A DNA stretch of 64,000 nucleotides from GCA-2690565 sp002457235 (GCA_045565695.1 JBJLEZ010000008.1:1-64000), one strand, 5' to 3'; positions 37,599-45,419 are shown, numbered from the stretch's first letter. A program made the numbers and translations. The notes: generated by a model not told the origin, from the letters alone.

Positions 37599-38435
37599 AT
37601 GTCGAAATTATTAACAGTTGAGCAATTGAAGATAGGATTTGGTTCGGGTGATCAGATTAATGAAGTGGTGCATGGGATTGATTTCGACATTGAAGCAGGG
37701 GGAGAAACCGTTGCGATTCTTGGGGAAAGCGGAAGCGGAAAAAGTGTCAGTTGCTTGGCTCTGACTCGATTACTCCCAACGGATGCGAATTGCTCTGTTT
37801 CTGGTTCAATTATTTTTGATGGTGATGATGTTTTAAAATTAGAGGATTCTGCTTTGCGAAAAATTCGTGGTGGAGGCATTGCCTACATCTTTCAAGAACC
37901 TTCAGCCTCTTTAAACCCGGTTTTCTCGATTGGTTTTCAAATTGCGGAAGCGGTGCGGTTGCACCGTCCTGATATCAGTGATGTCGAAGGACGAGTAATC
38001 GAGCTTTTAGAACTCGTAGGGATTCGAGAGGCACAGCATCGTTATCGATCATACCCGCATGAATTGAGTGGTGGGATGCAGCAACGTGTCGTTATAGCTA
38101 TGGCATTGGCTTGCGAACCCAAATTATTGGTGGCAGATGAACCGACAACTGCGCTGGATGTAACTATCCAAGCACAGATTCTAGATTTGCTAAGAAAGCT
38201 GCGCAATCAATTAGGAATGAGTATTTTATTAATCACCCATAATTTTGGAATTGTTAAAGGGTTTGCCGATCGTGTTCTAGTTATGTACCGAGGCGATATT
38301 GTGGAATCAGGAAGCGTAGAAACCGTTTTGTCGAACCCTCAACATCCTTATACCAAAGCCTTGATTACTTGTATCCCTAAGTTGGGCGATAGCAGAGAAC
38401 GTCTCACTACAATTAGCGATACATTCGACCAATAA
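37599..38435 (+). CDS. Peptide-type ABC transporter ATPase (DppD-like, short)
   Basis: A 278-residue nucleotide-binding subunit. Walker A is GESGSGKSV, the Q-loop is FQEPSASLNPVF, the signature is LSGGMQQRV, Walker B is LLVADEPTTALD, and the H-loop is LLITHNFG. It matches DppD/OppD but stops about 45 residues early (HPYTKALITCIPKL, then 17 residues), so it lacks the Cys-containing oligopeptide-transporter C-terminal region. It is the only ATPase in this two-transporter region; no DppF/OppF partner is present. It may act as a homodimer or pair with an ATPase encoded elsewhere. Confidence 0.93.
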   Translation: MSKLLTVEQLKIGFGSGDQINEVVHGIDFDIEAGGETVAILGESGSGKSVSCLALTRLLPTDANCSVSGSIIFDGDDVLKLEDSALRKIRGGGIAYIFQEPSASLNPVFSIGFQIAEAVRLHRPDISDVEGRVIELLELVGIREAQHRYRSYPHELSGGMQQRVVIAMALACEPKLLVADEPTTALDVTIQAQILDLLRKLRNQLGMSILLITHNFGIVKGFADRVLVMYRGDIVESGSVETVLSNPQHPYTKALITCIPKLGDSRERLTTISDTFDQ

Positions 38436-38458
38436 TCGATACCTACTCAGTGGCTCTT

Positions 38459-39337
38459 TTATAAGATAGGGTCAAAGGCATCTCTAAAGGCATCACCAAT
38501 AAAATTGAGTGATAAAATTGTCATAGAGAAGAAAATGGATGGAAAGATCAGAAGCCACGGATAGACATCAAATTTTTGTGCACCTTCATTAATTAAGCTA
38601 CCCCAAGAAGCCAGTGGGGCCTGAACGCCTAATCCTAAAAAACTGATCACTGATTCTAAAAGAATCACCGATGGAATAGTCAAAGTAGCAAAGACAATCA
38701 CGGGGCTGATTAAATTTCGAAGGATGTGCTTTGAAATAATTTGGTGGTGGGGCAGTCCATTCAATTGTGCCGCTTGTACATAAGCTTGTGTTTTGATATT
38801 TCGAGTTTCTCCACGAACAATTCTAGCTAAGGTCAACCATTCCACTGCACCGATGGCGAGAAAAATTAAAACTAAACTACGGCCAAATAATACTGTCAGT
38901 AGAATCACCATAATAGTGAACGGTAGGGCATACAGTGTATCGACAAATCGCATCATCAGTGCATCAGTTTTTTTGCCAACGTAACCAGCAACCATTCCAT
39001 AAGCAGTCCCTATGATTAAGGCGATAATCGTGGCTAAAAAGCCGACAAAGATCGATATTTGTCCCCCGATTAAAGTGCGTATCAGTAAATCACGTCCTAG
39101 GACATCTGTGCCAAATAGATGTTGAGAGGAAGGGGCGCTCGCACCGAGGGAGAGTTGGGTTGTCTCGTAAGAGTGAGGCACAAAAAATGGTCCAATGAAG
39201 CAGGCAAGCGTGATGGTAAAAAAGAGGGCAAATCCAATCCGTGCATTCGTTGACCTGTAGAGCGTTTCCCATAGCTTGGTTTGTTCGCTACCTGCGCTCC
39301 TTGAAAGATGCATTTTTTCTGTTTTTGAATTAATCAC
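38459..39337 (-). CDS. Peptide-type ABC transporter permease (OppC-like)
   Basis: A 292-residue inner-membrane permease. The cytoplasmic start is followed by a first helix (GFALFFTITLACFIGPFFVPH), the OppC motif HLFGTDVLGRDLLIRTLIGGQISIFVGF, further helices and the EAA loop VQAAQLNGLPHHQIISKHILRN, then SFLGLGVQAPLASWGSLI and the DPIL end. It overlaps the upstream OppB-type gene by 8 bp, so translation is coupled. It is the last gene of the minus-strand operon and converges on the DppD-like gene 23 bp away. Confidence 0.93.
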   Translation of the reverse strand: MINSKTEKMHLSRSAGSEQTKLWETLYRSTNARIGFALFFTITLACFIGPFFVPHSYETTQLSLGASAPSSQHLFGTDVLGRDLLIRTLIGGQISIFVGFLATIIALIIGTAYGMVAGYVGKKTDALMMRFVDTLYALPFTIMVILLTVLFGRSLVLIFLAIGAVEWLTLARIVRGETRNIKTQAYVQAAQLNGLPHHQIISKHILRNLISPVIVFATLTIPSVILLESVISFLGLGVQAPLASWGSLINEGAQKFDVYPWLLIFPSIFFSMTILSLNFIGDAFRDAFDPIL

Positions 39338-40247
39338 GATTTAATTTTGGGTTCATCCAAATTTGGATTAAATCAACAACGAGGTTGAAGAGGATAATCA
39401 GAGCGGCATAAAAAAGTACCGTACCCATGACCATCGTATCATCTCTATTGAAGGCCGAATTAACAAAGAAGCTCCCTAAGCCGGGTATAAAAAATAAAGT
39501 TTCAACAACAAATGAGCCAGAAATCATTCCCGCCACTGCAGGACCTAAATAAGCCACCACTGGACTGAGTGCAGAACGCAATGTATGGACAAAGAGAATC
39601 CGTATCGAGGACAGCCCCTTCGCTCTTGCGGTCTGAATATACGGGTGTTTTAAAACATCTAAAGTGCCACTACGAGTGAGCCGGGCAATAAAGGAGGCAT
39701 AGAATAAGCCCAAGGTCAAAGCGGGTAAGATACGGTCGCTGAATGAATTCCAACCAAAGGGATTGAACCAACCTAACTCTGTTGAAAAGACCAATAATAA
39801 AAGCGGTCCTAAAACAAATGCGGGTAAGCAAATACCGATCAGAGCGAGACTCATAAAGACAATCTCCAGCGGCTTTTTATGAAACAGTGCGGACAGAATG
39901 CCAAGAGGCACACCGATACAGATTGCAATGATCAATGCATACAAACCAAGCTCCAGTGAAACTGGAAATGCTTGTGCGATAATTTCATCCACATCCCATC
40001 CAGCATATTTATAGGACGGGCCAAAATCACCTTGTAGGCGCTTCACGATAAATTGTATATATTGCTCATGGATCGGTTTATCCATGCCGTAATGTGCTTC
40101 AATTAATTTTTTAATTTCAGGAGTTACAGGTTTCTCTTGGTCGAAGGGCCCGCCTGGAGTCAGCTGCATCAGAATAAAGGTCAGCGTTGCAATAATCCAA
40201 AGGGTTGGAATTGCTTGCAGGAGTCGTCTGATGCTTAATTGAAACAC
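39330..40247 (-). CDS. Peptide-type ABC transporter permease (OppB-like)
   Basis: A 305-residue permease with the typical OppB opening (SIRRLLQAIPTLWIIATLTFILMQLTPGGPF), the periplasmic region (EAHYGMDKPIHEQYIQF), the EAA loop ARAKGLSSIRILFVHTLRSALSP, FVVETLFFIPGLGSFFVNSAFNRD and the WMNPKLN end. It lies 7 bp downstream of the binding-protein gene and overlaps the OppC-type gene. Confidence 0.93.
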   Translation of the reverse strand: MFQLSIRRLLQAIPTLWIIATLTFILMQLTPGGPFDQEKPVTPEIKKLIEAHYGMDKPIHEQYIQFIVKRLQGDFGPSYKYAGWDVDEIIAQAFPVSLELGLYALIIAICIGVPLGILSALFHKKPLEIVFMSLALIGICLPAFVLGPLLLLVFSTELGWFNPFGWNSFSDRILPALTLGLFYASFIARLTRSGTLDVLKHPYIQTARAKGLSSIRILFVHTLRSALSPVVAYLGPAVAGMISGSFVVETLFFIPGLGSFFVNSAFNRDDTMVMGTVLFYAALIILFNLVVDLIQIWMNPKLNRD

Positions 40248-40254
40248 TGAAAAA

Positions 40255-41874
40255 TTAATCCTTCTCTGTTAGGGAAATAAATTGATAGGGATGATAGTCG
40301 AGAATGTTTGAGTACCATCCGTCCACGGAACGATCGATAAGTAGACTACGAACATAAAAGTAAATTGGGATGAAGGGCATCGCTTCAATTAAACGATCTT
40401 CCGCTTTTTGAAACAGCTCAAAGCGTTTATCGCTCTCCAAGGTTTGTGTGGTTTCTGTAAGCAGTTGATCAAACACAATGTCTCTCCATCCGCTATGATT
40501 ATTCCCTGAGTCTGAAATGCCGAGTCCGAGGAATGTATAGGGGTCTAAATAATCACCAATCCAAGCCGCACGTGCGATATCGAAATCCCCTTTTTGCCGA
40601 GAGTCCAAATACACCTTCCATTCTTGATTGTGTAAACGTATCGTGATTCCTAGTTCTTGTTTCCACATTTGCTGAATCGCCTCAGCAACAATTTTATGTG
40701 ACTCGGATGTATTATAAAGTAATTCAATTTCGGGAAAATTTTCCCCCTTTGGGAATCCAGCTTCGGCGAGTAGAGCCCGTGCTTTTTCTGGATCATAGGT
40801 GAAGTTCTTTTCTGCGGAGAAGCCTCCAGTGTTTGGAGGGGTGAAATGATAGGCAGGCTTTTGTCCGCCTTTTAAAACATATTGAGTCAAGCTCTCTCGA
40901 TTGATGGCATAGGCTAAAGCCTGACGCACACGCTTATCTGAGAGCGGAGGTTTTTCCGTATTCACTAAATAATAATACACACCAAGATAGGGATCAAAGC
41001 GGATGTTTTCTGGACGATGCTTGCGATACCAATCAATACGGGCAGTCGGTACGCCCGAAGTAAGATGAATTTGCCCTGCACGAAAAGCACGCTCCTCCGT
41101 TTCCAAATTGATCGGCAAAAATTCAATCCCATTCAGTTTAAGTATGTCTGCTTCTCGATAAAAAGGATTTCGCACCACGCTGATTCCATTATTTAAACGC
41201 CATGTCTTTAAAGCGAAAGGTCCATTGCCCACAAAGTTTTTTGGCTGTGTCCATTTCGATATTCGATCCACCATTGAACCATGCTTAAGAATGGTCGGCG
41301 GGTGTACTGGCCACCAAGTAAAATGTGTGGGCAAAGAAAGGAAATAAGGGGTCACCGAGTGTAATTGTATTTCTAAAGTCTCTGCATCGATGGCTTTGAC
41401 TCCAACCTCAGAAAAAGAATCGGTCTGTCCTTTATGAAAGTCCTCTGCACCTTTGATCGGATAAAGCATATACGCATAAGGAGCTCCCAGTTTCGGTGAA
41501 AGGATACGTTCATAAGAAAAGGTGAAATCATGGGCAGAGACAGAATCACCATTAGACCAAAGTGCCTCTGAATCTAAGTGAAAGGTATAGACTAAGCCAT
41601 CGTCAGAGATGGTCCAAGATTTCGCCACACCCGGTAAGATTTCAAGTGTCTTCGGATCAACAGTCGTCAAGCCTTCAAAGAGTGAGAGTAGGACATAATG
41701 CTCAGTCACCCCAGATACCAAGTGGGGGTCTAGCCCCTCGGGCTCAGTGCCAATACCAATATATAGTACTTGCTCAGAAATTCCTCGTTCAACATTTGTT
41801 TGAGCCGGAGTACACGCCAAGCTTATGAAAAGACTGATAAGCAATGGAATGATGAGAAAAAAAGTGAATTTCAT
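40255..41874 (-). CDS. Oligopeptide ABC transporter binding lipoprotein (OppA-like)
   Basis: A 539-residue family 5 substrate-binding protein. It has a signal peptide with a lipobox ending in Cys near residue 21 (LFISLAC), the opening YIGIGTEPEGLDPHLVSGV, LFEGLTTVDPKTLEILPGVAKSWTIS, NGPFALKTWRLNNGISVVRNPFYRE, and VRQALAYAINRESLTQYVLKGG, all typical of OppA-type peptide-binding proteins. It leads an operon with OppB- and OppC-like permeases but without ATPase genes. It is only distantly similar to the 33405 binding protein, so the two systems are not a recent duplication. Confidence 0.93.
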   Translation of the reverse strand: MKFTFFLIIPLLISLFISLACTPAQTNVERGISEQVLYIGIGTEPEGLDPHLVSGVTEHYVLLSLFEGLTTVDPKTLEILPGVAKSWTISDDGLVYTFHLDSEALWSNGDSVSAHDFTFSYERILSPKLGAPYAYMLYPIKGAEDFHKGQTDSFSEVGVKAIDAETLEIQLHSVTPYFLSLPTHFTWWPVHPPTILKHGSMVDRISKWTQPKNFVGNGPFALKTWRLNNGISVVRNPFYREADILKLNGIEFLPINLETEERAFRAGQIHLTSGVPTARIDWYRKHRPENIRFDPYLGVYYYLVNTEKPPLSDKRVRQALAYAINRESLTQYVLKGGQKPAYHFTPPNTGGFSAEKNFTYDPEKARALLAEAGFPKGENFPEIELLYNTSESHKIVAEAIQQMWKQELGITIRLHNQEWKVYLDSRQKGDFDIARAAWIGDYLDPYTFLGLGISDSGNNHSGWRDIVFDQLLTETTQTLESDKRFELFQKAEDRLIEAMPFIPIYFYVRSLLIDRSVDGWYSNILDYHPYQFISLTEKD

Positions 41875-41924
41875 GATTTTAGGTGCAAGCTGATTTGATA
41901 TAAATTCTCCTCATAGCCTGCAAG

Positions 41925-41976
41925 CGCTTTTGCCTTAAAAGCGTATAAAAAAGTACTTAAAAACTGCTAAGGCAAA
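41925..41976. promoter_or_regulatory. Nested inverted repeats upstream of oppA-type gene
   Basis: Two overlapping inverted repeats lie in the divergent 232-bp gap: CGCTTTT, five bases, AAAAGCG (41925-41943), and TTTGCCTTA (41929-41937) with its exact complement TAAGGCAAA (41968-41976), 30 bases apart. The palindrome AAGCGCTT overlaps the first. There is no T-run placed for a terminator on either strand, so operator sites for the transporter operon are likelier. The rest of the gap shows no clear promoter. Confidence 0.35.
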
Positions 41977-42106
41977 TGCTTACTGGGAAAGTTGCCTCTT
42001 GATAAAGGCTACACAATTTGTTTTATTTTGTATTATTGGAATGGATTTTAGATACAAGCAATGCAGATTGCTCTGATCCAAAGAAGTGAGGAAAATAAGA
42101 AAAGCG

Positions 42107-42880
42107 ATGAACAAAGGATTTGGCAAAGATAAGCAATCAAAAGAACTGAATTTACGTGCTATGGCACAGGAATTTATGGATGGATTACAACGCCATGCGG
42201 ACATGCTCGCATTCAATTTAGCCTCTAGAGAATCCGTCCAAGAGAAAGATTATAAAAAACGTTCGGCTGCACCTCAAATCATGCCCTCAGGCAAACGGCA
42301 TCAAAATTTTGAGCAGATGCAGGCCTATGCTCGAGACCTATTAGTGCGTCAGGCCATCAATGACTGTTTAGGACTCGCCGTCACCGCATTGAATAACAGT
42401 CATTTCTTTTTCTCTCTGCTTAAAGAATCCAAAGGCTCCAGCAATTTTGATGCAGAGACTCAGAAAATTGCCGAAGAGCGTCACCATCATTTTTTAAGTG
42501 CCCCCATCGATGTGAAGTTCGAGTTATTACAGCAAAATTATGGGGTAGGCTCAGACTCCCAAACCACCATTCTTAATTTAGTCATCGCCCTCAAAGCACT
42601 CATTGAAAACAACGGTATTTTAAAATCACAAATGTTCCCTGAGGGAGTTAACCCGATACTTGAAATCGACCTCAAGCGACTTGAGATCGAGCCAACGAAA
42701 AACGAAGCCGGACAGCCCATGGGCCGAATCGTCAATGATCGAAAACTATTTCGTGACGGAGAAGCGATCGTTTTCAGTGATTTAGAAATCCAAAGAACAC
42801 TCGTGACTATCGCCTCATTTGCCGATGCCTTATTTAAGTCAGTCGCTGGCTATGCGCAAAGCTTCAATAAGAAAAGTTAA
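42107..42880 (+). CDS. Conserved-looking protein of unknown function upstream of rlmH
   Basis: A 257-residue soluble protein, starting at the ATG at 42107 (MNKGFGKDKQSKELNLRAMAQEFMDGLQ); an ATG 21 bases earlier is possible. There is no signal peptide or transmembrane segment. It appears mostly helical in the first 150 residues (QMQAYARDLLVRQAINDCLGLAVTALN), then has beta-type segments (NPILEIDLKRLEIEP) and a final helix. I do not recognise the family. It is 15 bp upstream of rlmH, with similar codon use, so a co-transcribed housekeeping role is plausible. Confidence 0.7.
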   Translation: MNKGFGKDKQSKELNLRAMAQEFMDGLQRHADMLAFNLASRESVQEKDYKKRSAAPQIMPSGKRHQNFEQMQAYARDLLVRQAINDCLGLAVTALNNSHFFFSLLKESKGSSNFDAETQKIAEERHHHFLSAPIDVKFELLQQNYGVGSDSQTTILNLVIALKALIENNGILKSQMFPEGVNPILEIDLKRLEIEPTKNEAGQPMGRIVNDRKLFRDGEAIVFSDLEIQRTLVTIASFADALFKSVAGYAQSFNKKS

Positions 42881-42895
42881 CGCTTAAAAGTCAGT

Positions 42896-43339
42896 ATGTT
42901 TCATCTAACACTACTCACAGTCGGTAAATTAAAAAACGCTTCGATCAAATCATTAGCCGAGGACTATCAAAAACGGCTGAAGCGTCATGGACGATTTGAG
43001 ACAGTCGAATTTGCCGATGGCACCGTAGAGAGTGAAGGGCAACGAATCCTTGAGTATTTAAATAAACAAACCCAAGCCAAAATTTTTATCCTAGCCGAAG
43101 AAGGGCAGACCCTCAGTTCAGAAAGCTTTGCTCAAGAGCTCCAAGCCCTACAAGGACGTCACGCCATATTCGTCATAGGCGGAGCCTTTGGACTCGACCC
43201 GCAAGTCAAAGCAAAAGCCCATACCTTGCTTGCTTTATCGCCCATGACTTTTACCCATGAGCTTGCACAAATGTTACTCTGTGAACAAATTTATCGAGGG
43301 ATATCTATTTTGAATGGCAGTAAATACCATCATCAATAA
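42896..43339 (+). CDS. rlmH: 23S rRNA m3-pseudouridine-1915 methyltransferase
   Basis: A 147-residue SPOUT-fold methyltransferase that modifies pseudouridine 1915 in helix 69 of 23S rRNA. Motifs: LTVGKLKN at the start, LAEEGQTLSSESFAQEL, the knot motif FVIGGAFGLDP, and the C-terminal LSPMTFTHELAQMLLCEQIYRG ... KYHHQ. The length is slightly below the 155-residue norm. A stem-loop follows 11 bp after the stop. Confidence 0.94.
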   Translation: MFHLTLLTVGKLKNASIKSLAEDYQKRLKRHGRFETVEFADGTVESEGQRILEYLNKQTQAKIFILAEEGQTLSSESFAQELQALQGRHAIFVIGGAFGLDPQVKAKAHTLLALSPMTFTHELAQMLLCEQIYRGISILNGSKYHHQ

Positions 43340-43350
43340 AGAAGGGATAC

Positions 43351-43381
43351 GCTGAGAAAATGAAAAGTGAATCTTCTCAGC
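43351..43381 (+). terminator. Stem-loop after rlmH
   Basis: GCTGAGAA (43351-43358) is the exact complement of TTCTCAGC (43374-43381), with a 15-base loop, followed by AATTTTC. The position just past rlmH and before tRNA-Ser suggests a transcription terminator, though the loop is large and the T-run short. Confidence 0.45.
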
Positions 43382-43435
43382 AATTTTCGATTGATCTTTA
43401 AAGCAAGCTCGTATTTTATCCATATTTCAAGCTTC

Positions 43436-43526
43436 GGAGACGTGACTGAGTGGCCGAAAGTACTTCTTTGCTAAAGAAGCGAACCTCAAAAGGGTTCCGA
43501 GGGTTCGAATCCCTCCGTCTCCGCCA
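43436..43526 (+). tRNA. tRNA-Ser (anticodon GCT)
   Basis: A class II tRNA of about 91 bases. The acceptor GGAGACG pairs with CGTCTCC, the D-arm region is TGACTGAGTGGCCGAAAG, the anticodon stem CTTCT/AGAAG encloses TTGCTAA with anticodon GCT, the long variable arm is CGAACCTCAAAAGGGTTCCG, and the T-arm has GGGTTCGAATCCC. Discriminator G and an encoded CCA follow. Its 3' end runs into a perfect hairpin (CACTTGT, three bases, ACAAGTG, 43525-43541). Confidence 0.96.
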
Positions 43527-43556
43527 CTTGTGAAACAAGTGCTAGGAATATTAGAT

Positions 43557-43591
43557 AGGCTAGGTACTAGGGGTTTGATAGCCTGATTTTT
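43557..43591 (+). terminator. Possible terminator after tRNA-Ser
   Basis: AGGCTA (43557-43562) and TAGCCT (43579-43584) form a 6-bp inverted repeat with a 16-base loop, followed by GATTTTT. It may end the tRNA-Ser transcript. The stem is short so the call is tentative. Confidence 0.35.
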
Positions 43592-43639
43592 GCTATGGTG
43601 TGGTGTGTTTGCGTTGTTCCCGGTCTGGAATTTTCATCT

Positions 43640-44536
43640 TTATCTGTGGAATAGATGATCGGCTTCTCTGAGTTTTTGATAAAGGGCGAGGACGAATTTT
43701 GACTGATTCATGATGTAGAGGTGGATGCCTGGGGCACCATTCTCTAAGAGGGCTTTCACTTGCTGAAAGGTCCATTCGACTGCAACGTCTTGAAGGGCTT
43801 GTGAATCTTCATGGGCAGAGGATAGGGCAGCTTTAAGTGAATCTGGAAGTTCTGCTTGGCAGAAGTGGCAAAAGCGTTCAACGCGTTCGAGATTTGTCGG
43901 TATCATCAGACCGGGTATGATTGGACAATCAATCTGAGCATCTCGGCACTGGTCTACGAAGCGGTAGTAGTGGTCGTTGTTATAAAAGAGTTGAGTGGTG
44001 ATGAAGTCAGCACCTGCGTCTACTTTTTTCTTAAGGTTCTGGATATCGTTTGTTTGCGATGGGGATTCGGGGTGTTTTTCAGGATAGCCACCGACTCCGA
44101 TCTCAAAGTTGGGAAATTGTGACTTAATGAAGGCTACGAGTTGATTAGCGTATTGGAAGCCATCGGGATGGGGGGTGAAGGTTTGGCTGTCCCCTTGAGG
44201 GTCTCCTCTGAGAGCCATGAGGGTTCTGAAACCAGCTTCTTGGTATTGCTGGATGATTTCAGCTAGCTCATTTTGGGAATGTCCTACACAGGTTAAATGA
44301 GGCATGACTTTATAATCATGATCTGTTTTCAACTGTTCGGCGTATGTGAAGGTGCTTTTTCGGGTGCTACCTCCGGCTCCGTAGGTAATGGAGACAAAAT
44401 CTGGGGAGAGCTTGGCTAAATCTCTAGAGCTTTCTTTGAGTTGTTGTATCGCTTTGTCCGATTTGGGCGGGAAGAATTCAAGCGATAAGGTCTTTTTACC
44501 GGATGCAATGGTGTGTATGATCGTTTGAGATTCCAT
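43640..44536 (-). CDS. metF: 5,10-methylenetetrahydrofolate reductase
   Basis: A 298-residue FAD enzyme that reduces methylene-THF to methyl-THF for methionine synthesis. It has LSLEFFPPKSDKA at the start with the catalytic Glu, VSITYGAGGSTRKST, HLTCVGHSQNEL, LALRGDPQGD, and TQLFYNNDHYYRFVDQC ... PIIPGLMP-like IIPGLMIP. Length matches bacterial MetF. A 32-bp perfect inverted repeat lies 2 bp upstream of its ATG and probably controls it. metY at 29.7 kb supplies the homocysteine that methyl-THF would methylate. Confidence 0.96.
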   Translation of the reverse strand: MESQTIIHTIASGKKTLSLEFFPPKSDKAIQQLKESSRDLAKLSPDFVSITYGAGGSTRKSTFTYAEQLKTDHDYKVMPHLTCVGHSQNELAEIIQQYQEAGFRTLMALRGDPQGDSQTFTPHPDGFQYANQLVAFIKSQFPNFEIGVGGYPEKHPESPSQTNDIQNLKKKVDAGADFITTQLFYNNDHYYRFVDQCRDAQIDCPIIPGLMIPTNLERVERFCHFCQAELPDSLKAALSSAHEDSQALQDVAVEWTFQQVKALLENGAPGIHLYIMNQSKFVLALYQKLREADHLFHR

Positions 44537-44537
44537 T

Positions 44538-44569
44538 ACATATCAATAAATAAAGATATATTGATATGT
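44538..44569. promoter_or_regulatory. metF operator-like inverted repeat
   Basis: ACATATCAATA (44538-44548) and TATTGATATGT (44559-44569) are perfect 11-bp complements with 10 bases between them. The repeat begins one base outside the metF start codon. As DNA it would be a strong dimeric repressor site; as RNA it would form a hairpin near the start codon. Dimeric regulators of methionine genes (for example the ArsR-type SahR) are known to control metF in other bacteria; whether one acts here is inference. Confidence 0.6.
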
Positions 44570-44707
44570 AAAGCCTTAATTGGATATGACTGATTGCTTG
44601 TTCGTGTGTTTCTCGGAGATAATGGGCGCAGGGCGAATTGAAGCTACTTGGTTGCGTGATTTTTTAGGAAAAAATTGGGTCAAAGTGTGCAAAATGGCTT
44701 GACAAAG

Positions 44708-44742
44708 TGGGGTATTGTGGGGAGAAATGGTGAATATTGGGT
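44708..44742 (+). promoter_or_regulatory. MraZ operator boxes upstream of mraZ
   Basis: Four TGG-boxes start exactly 10 bp apart: TGGGG at 44708, TGGGG at 44718, TGGTG at 44728 and TGGGT at 44738. This is the repeat arrangement (TGGGN separated by 5 bases) that MraZ binds to control its own dcw cluster in E. coli and Mycoplasma. A TTGACA hexamer directly upstream (44697-44702) may be the -35; no good -10 is seen. The boxes overlap an in-frame TTG at 44737, which therefore is not the mraZ start. Confidence 0.7.
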
Positions 44743-44751
44743 CATAACACT

Positions 44752-45219
44752 ATGGAAATGCAGGAATCAACCTTATTTGTTGGAGAGTTTCATCGTACAA
44801 TCGATGAAAAGGGTCGCTTGACGATTCCAGCGAGTTGGAGGCCTAGGAAGAATCATGATGGGAGTGATATCAGTTATTTAGCTTTACCGACTCCCGATGG
44901 AAATATCACGGTGTATTCTCCGAAGATGGTGGCTCAATTGGAAGCAAGGATTTCGCAAGTGAGTATTGGCGATATGGAAGGGCAAAAGGCGATTACCGAA
45001 CTGATGTCAATGGCCCATAGATTTACCTGCGACAAGCAAGGGCGAATTAATTTAAATGACCGTTTAGTGGGGCATGCCAAAATCCAAAAGGATGTGGTGC
45101 TGATCGGAAAACTTTCAACGTTTAGTTTATTTAGTGATGAAGGGTATGAAAAATTTCAGTCTTCGTACACCGTGGATGAGGGTACGAAGGCTGCAGTTTT
45201 TCAACGTTTTGGGTTATAG
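44752..45219 (+). CDS. mraZ: Transcriptional regulator MraZ
   Basis: The AbrB-like DNA-binding protein encoded first in dcw clusters. About 155 residues with two tandem MraZ domains: FVGEFHRTIDEKGRLTIPASWR near the start, and FTCDKQGRINLNDRLVGHAKIQKDVVLIG in the second half. Both DxxGR signatures are present (DEKGR, DKQGR). The ATG at 44752 is chosen over a TTG at 44737 because the latter lies inside the operator repeats. It likely represses or tunes the downstream cluster through the TGG-boxes. Confidence 0.92.
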   Translation: MEMQESTLFVGEFHRTIDEKGRLTIPASWRPRKNHDGSDISYLALPTPDGNITVYSPKMVAQLEARISQVSIGDMEGQKAITELMSMAHRFTCDKQGRINLNDRLVGHAKIQKDVVLIGKLSTFSLFSDEGYEKFQSSYTVDEGTKAAVFQRFGL

Positions 45220-45227
45220 TTCAAATA

Positions 45228-45419
45228 ATGAAATCGGTTATAAAACACATTGCACGAGAAAATTTTTTAAAGTCGGGCTATATCTTTTTTTCAGAGCGAA
45301 GTCAGAGAATCCCATGGCGAATTATTTCTCCCTCACAAAGTCCTTTGGAATTATCGGAAGCCATTGGAAATGCGCTCAGGAAAAAGCATAACAATTTTGG
45401 AAGAAATTATTTTTTATAA
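45228..45419 (+). CDS. Possible small protein between mraZ and rsmH (63 aa)
   Basis: A 63-codon ORF starting 8 bp after mraZ and ending 45 bp before rsmH, the only plausible occupant of this 245-bp gap. The product is basic (MKSVIKHIARENFLKSGYIF ... SEAIGNALRKKHNNFGR) and resembles no family I know. A longer overlapping frame at 45134-45391 starts inside mraZ and looks like a shadow. The placement supports a real gene, but conservation is needed to confirm it. Confidence 0.45.
   Translation: MKSVIKHIARENFLKSGYIFFSERSQRIPWRIISPSQSPLELSEAIGNALRKKHNNFGRNYFL

Noticed and set aside
41980..42216. 78-codon minus-strand ORF
   Set aside because: It overlaps the start of the unknown gene at 42107 on the other strand, has no recognisable motif and no coding-like composition of its own.
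43525..43541. Terminator hairpin fused to the 3' end of tRNA-Ser
   Set aside because: The CACTTGT/ACAAGTG stem is perfect but no T-run follows; it may affect processing, while the later AGGCTA/TAGCCT repeat is the better terminator candidate.
44570..44690. Possible riboswitch or small RNA between metF and mraZ
   Set aside because: Apart from the metF inverted repeat and the MraZ boxes, the 120 bases between show no stable pairing or known motif.
45134..45391. 85-codon ORF overlapping the end of mraZ
   Set aside because: It begins inside mraZ in another frame and competes with the better placed 63-codon ORF; most likely a shadow.
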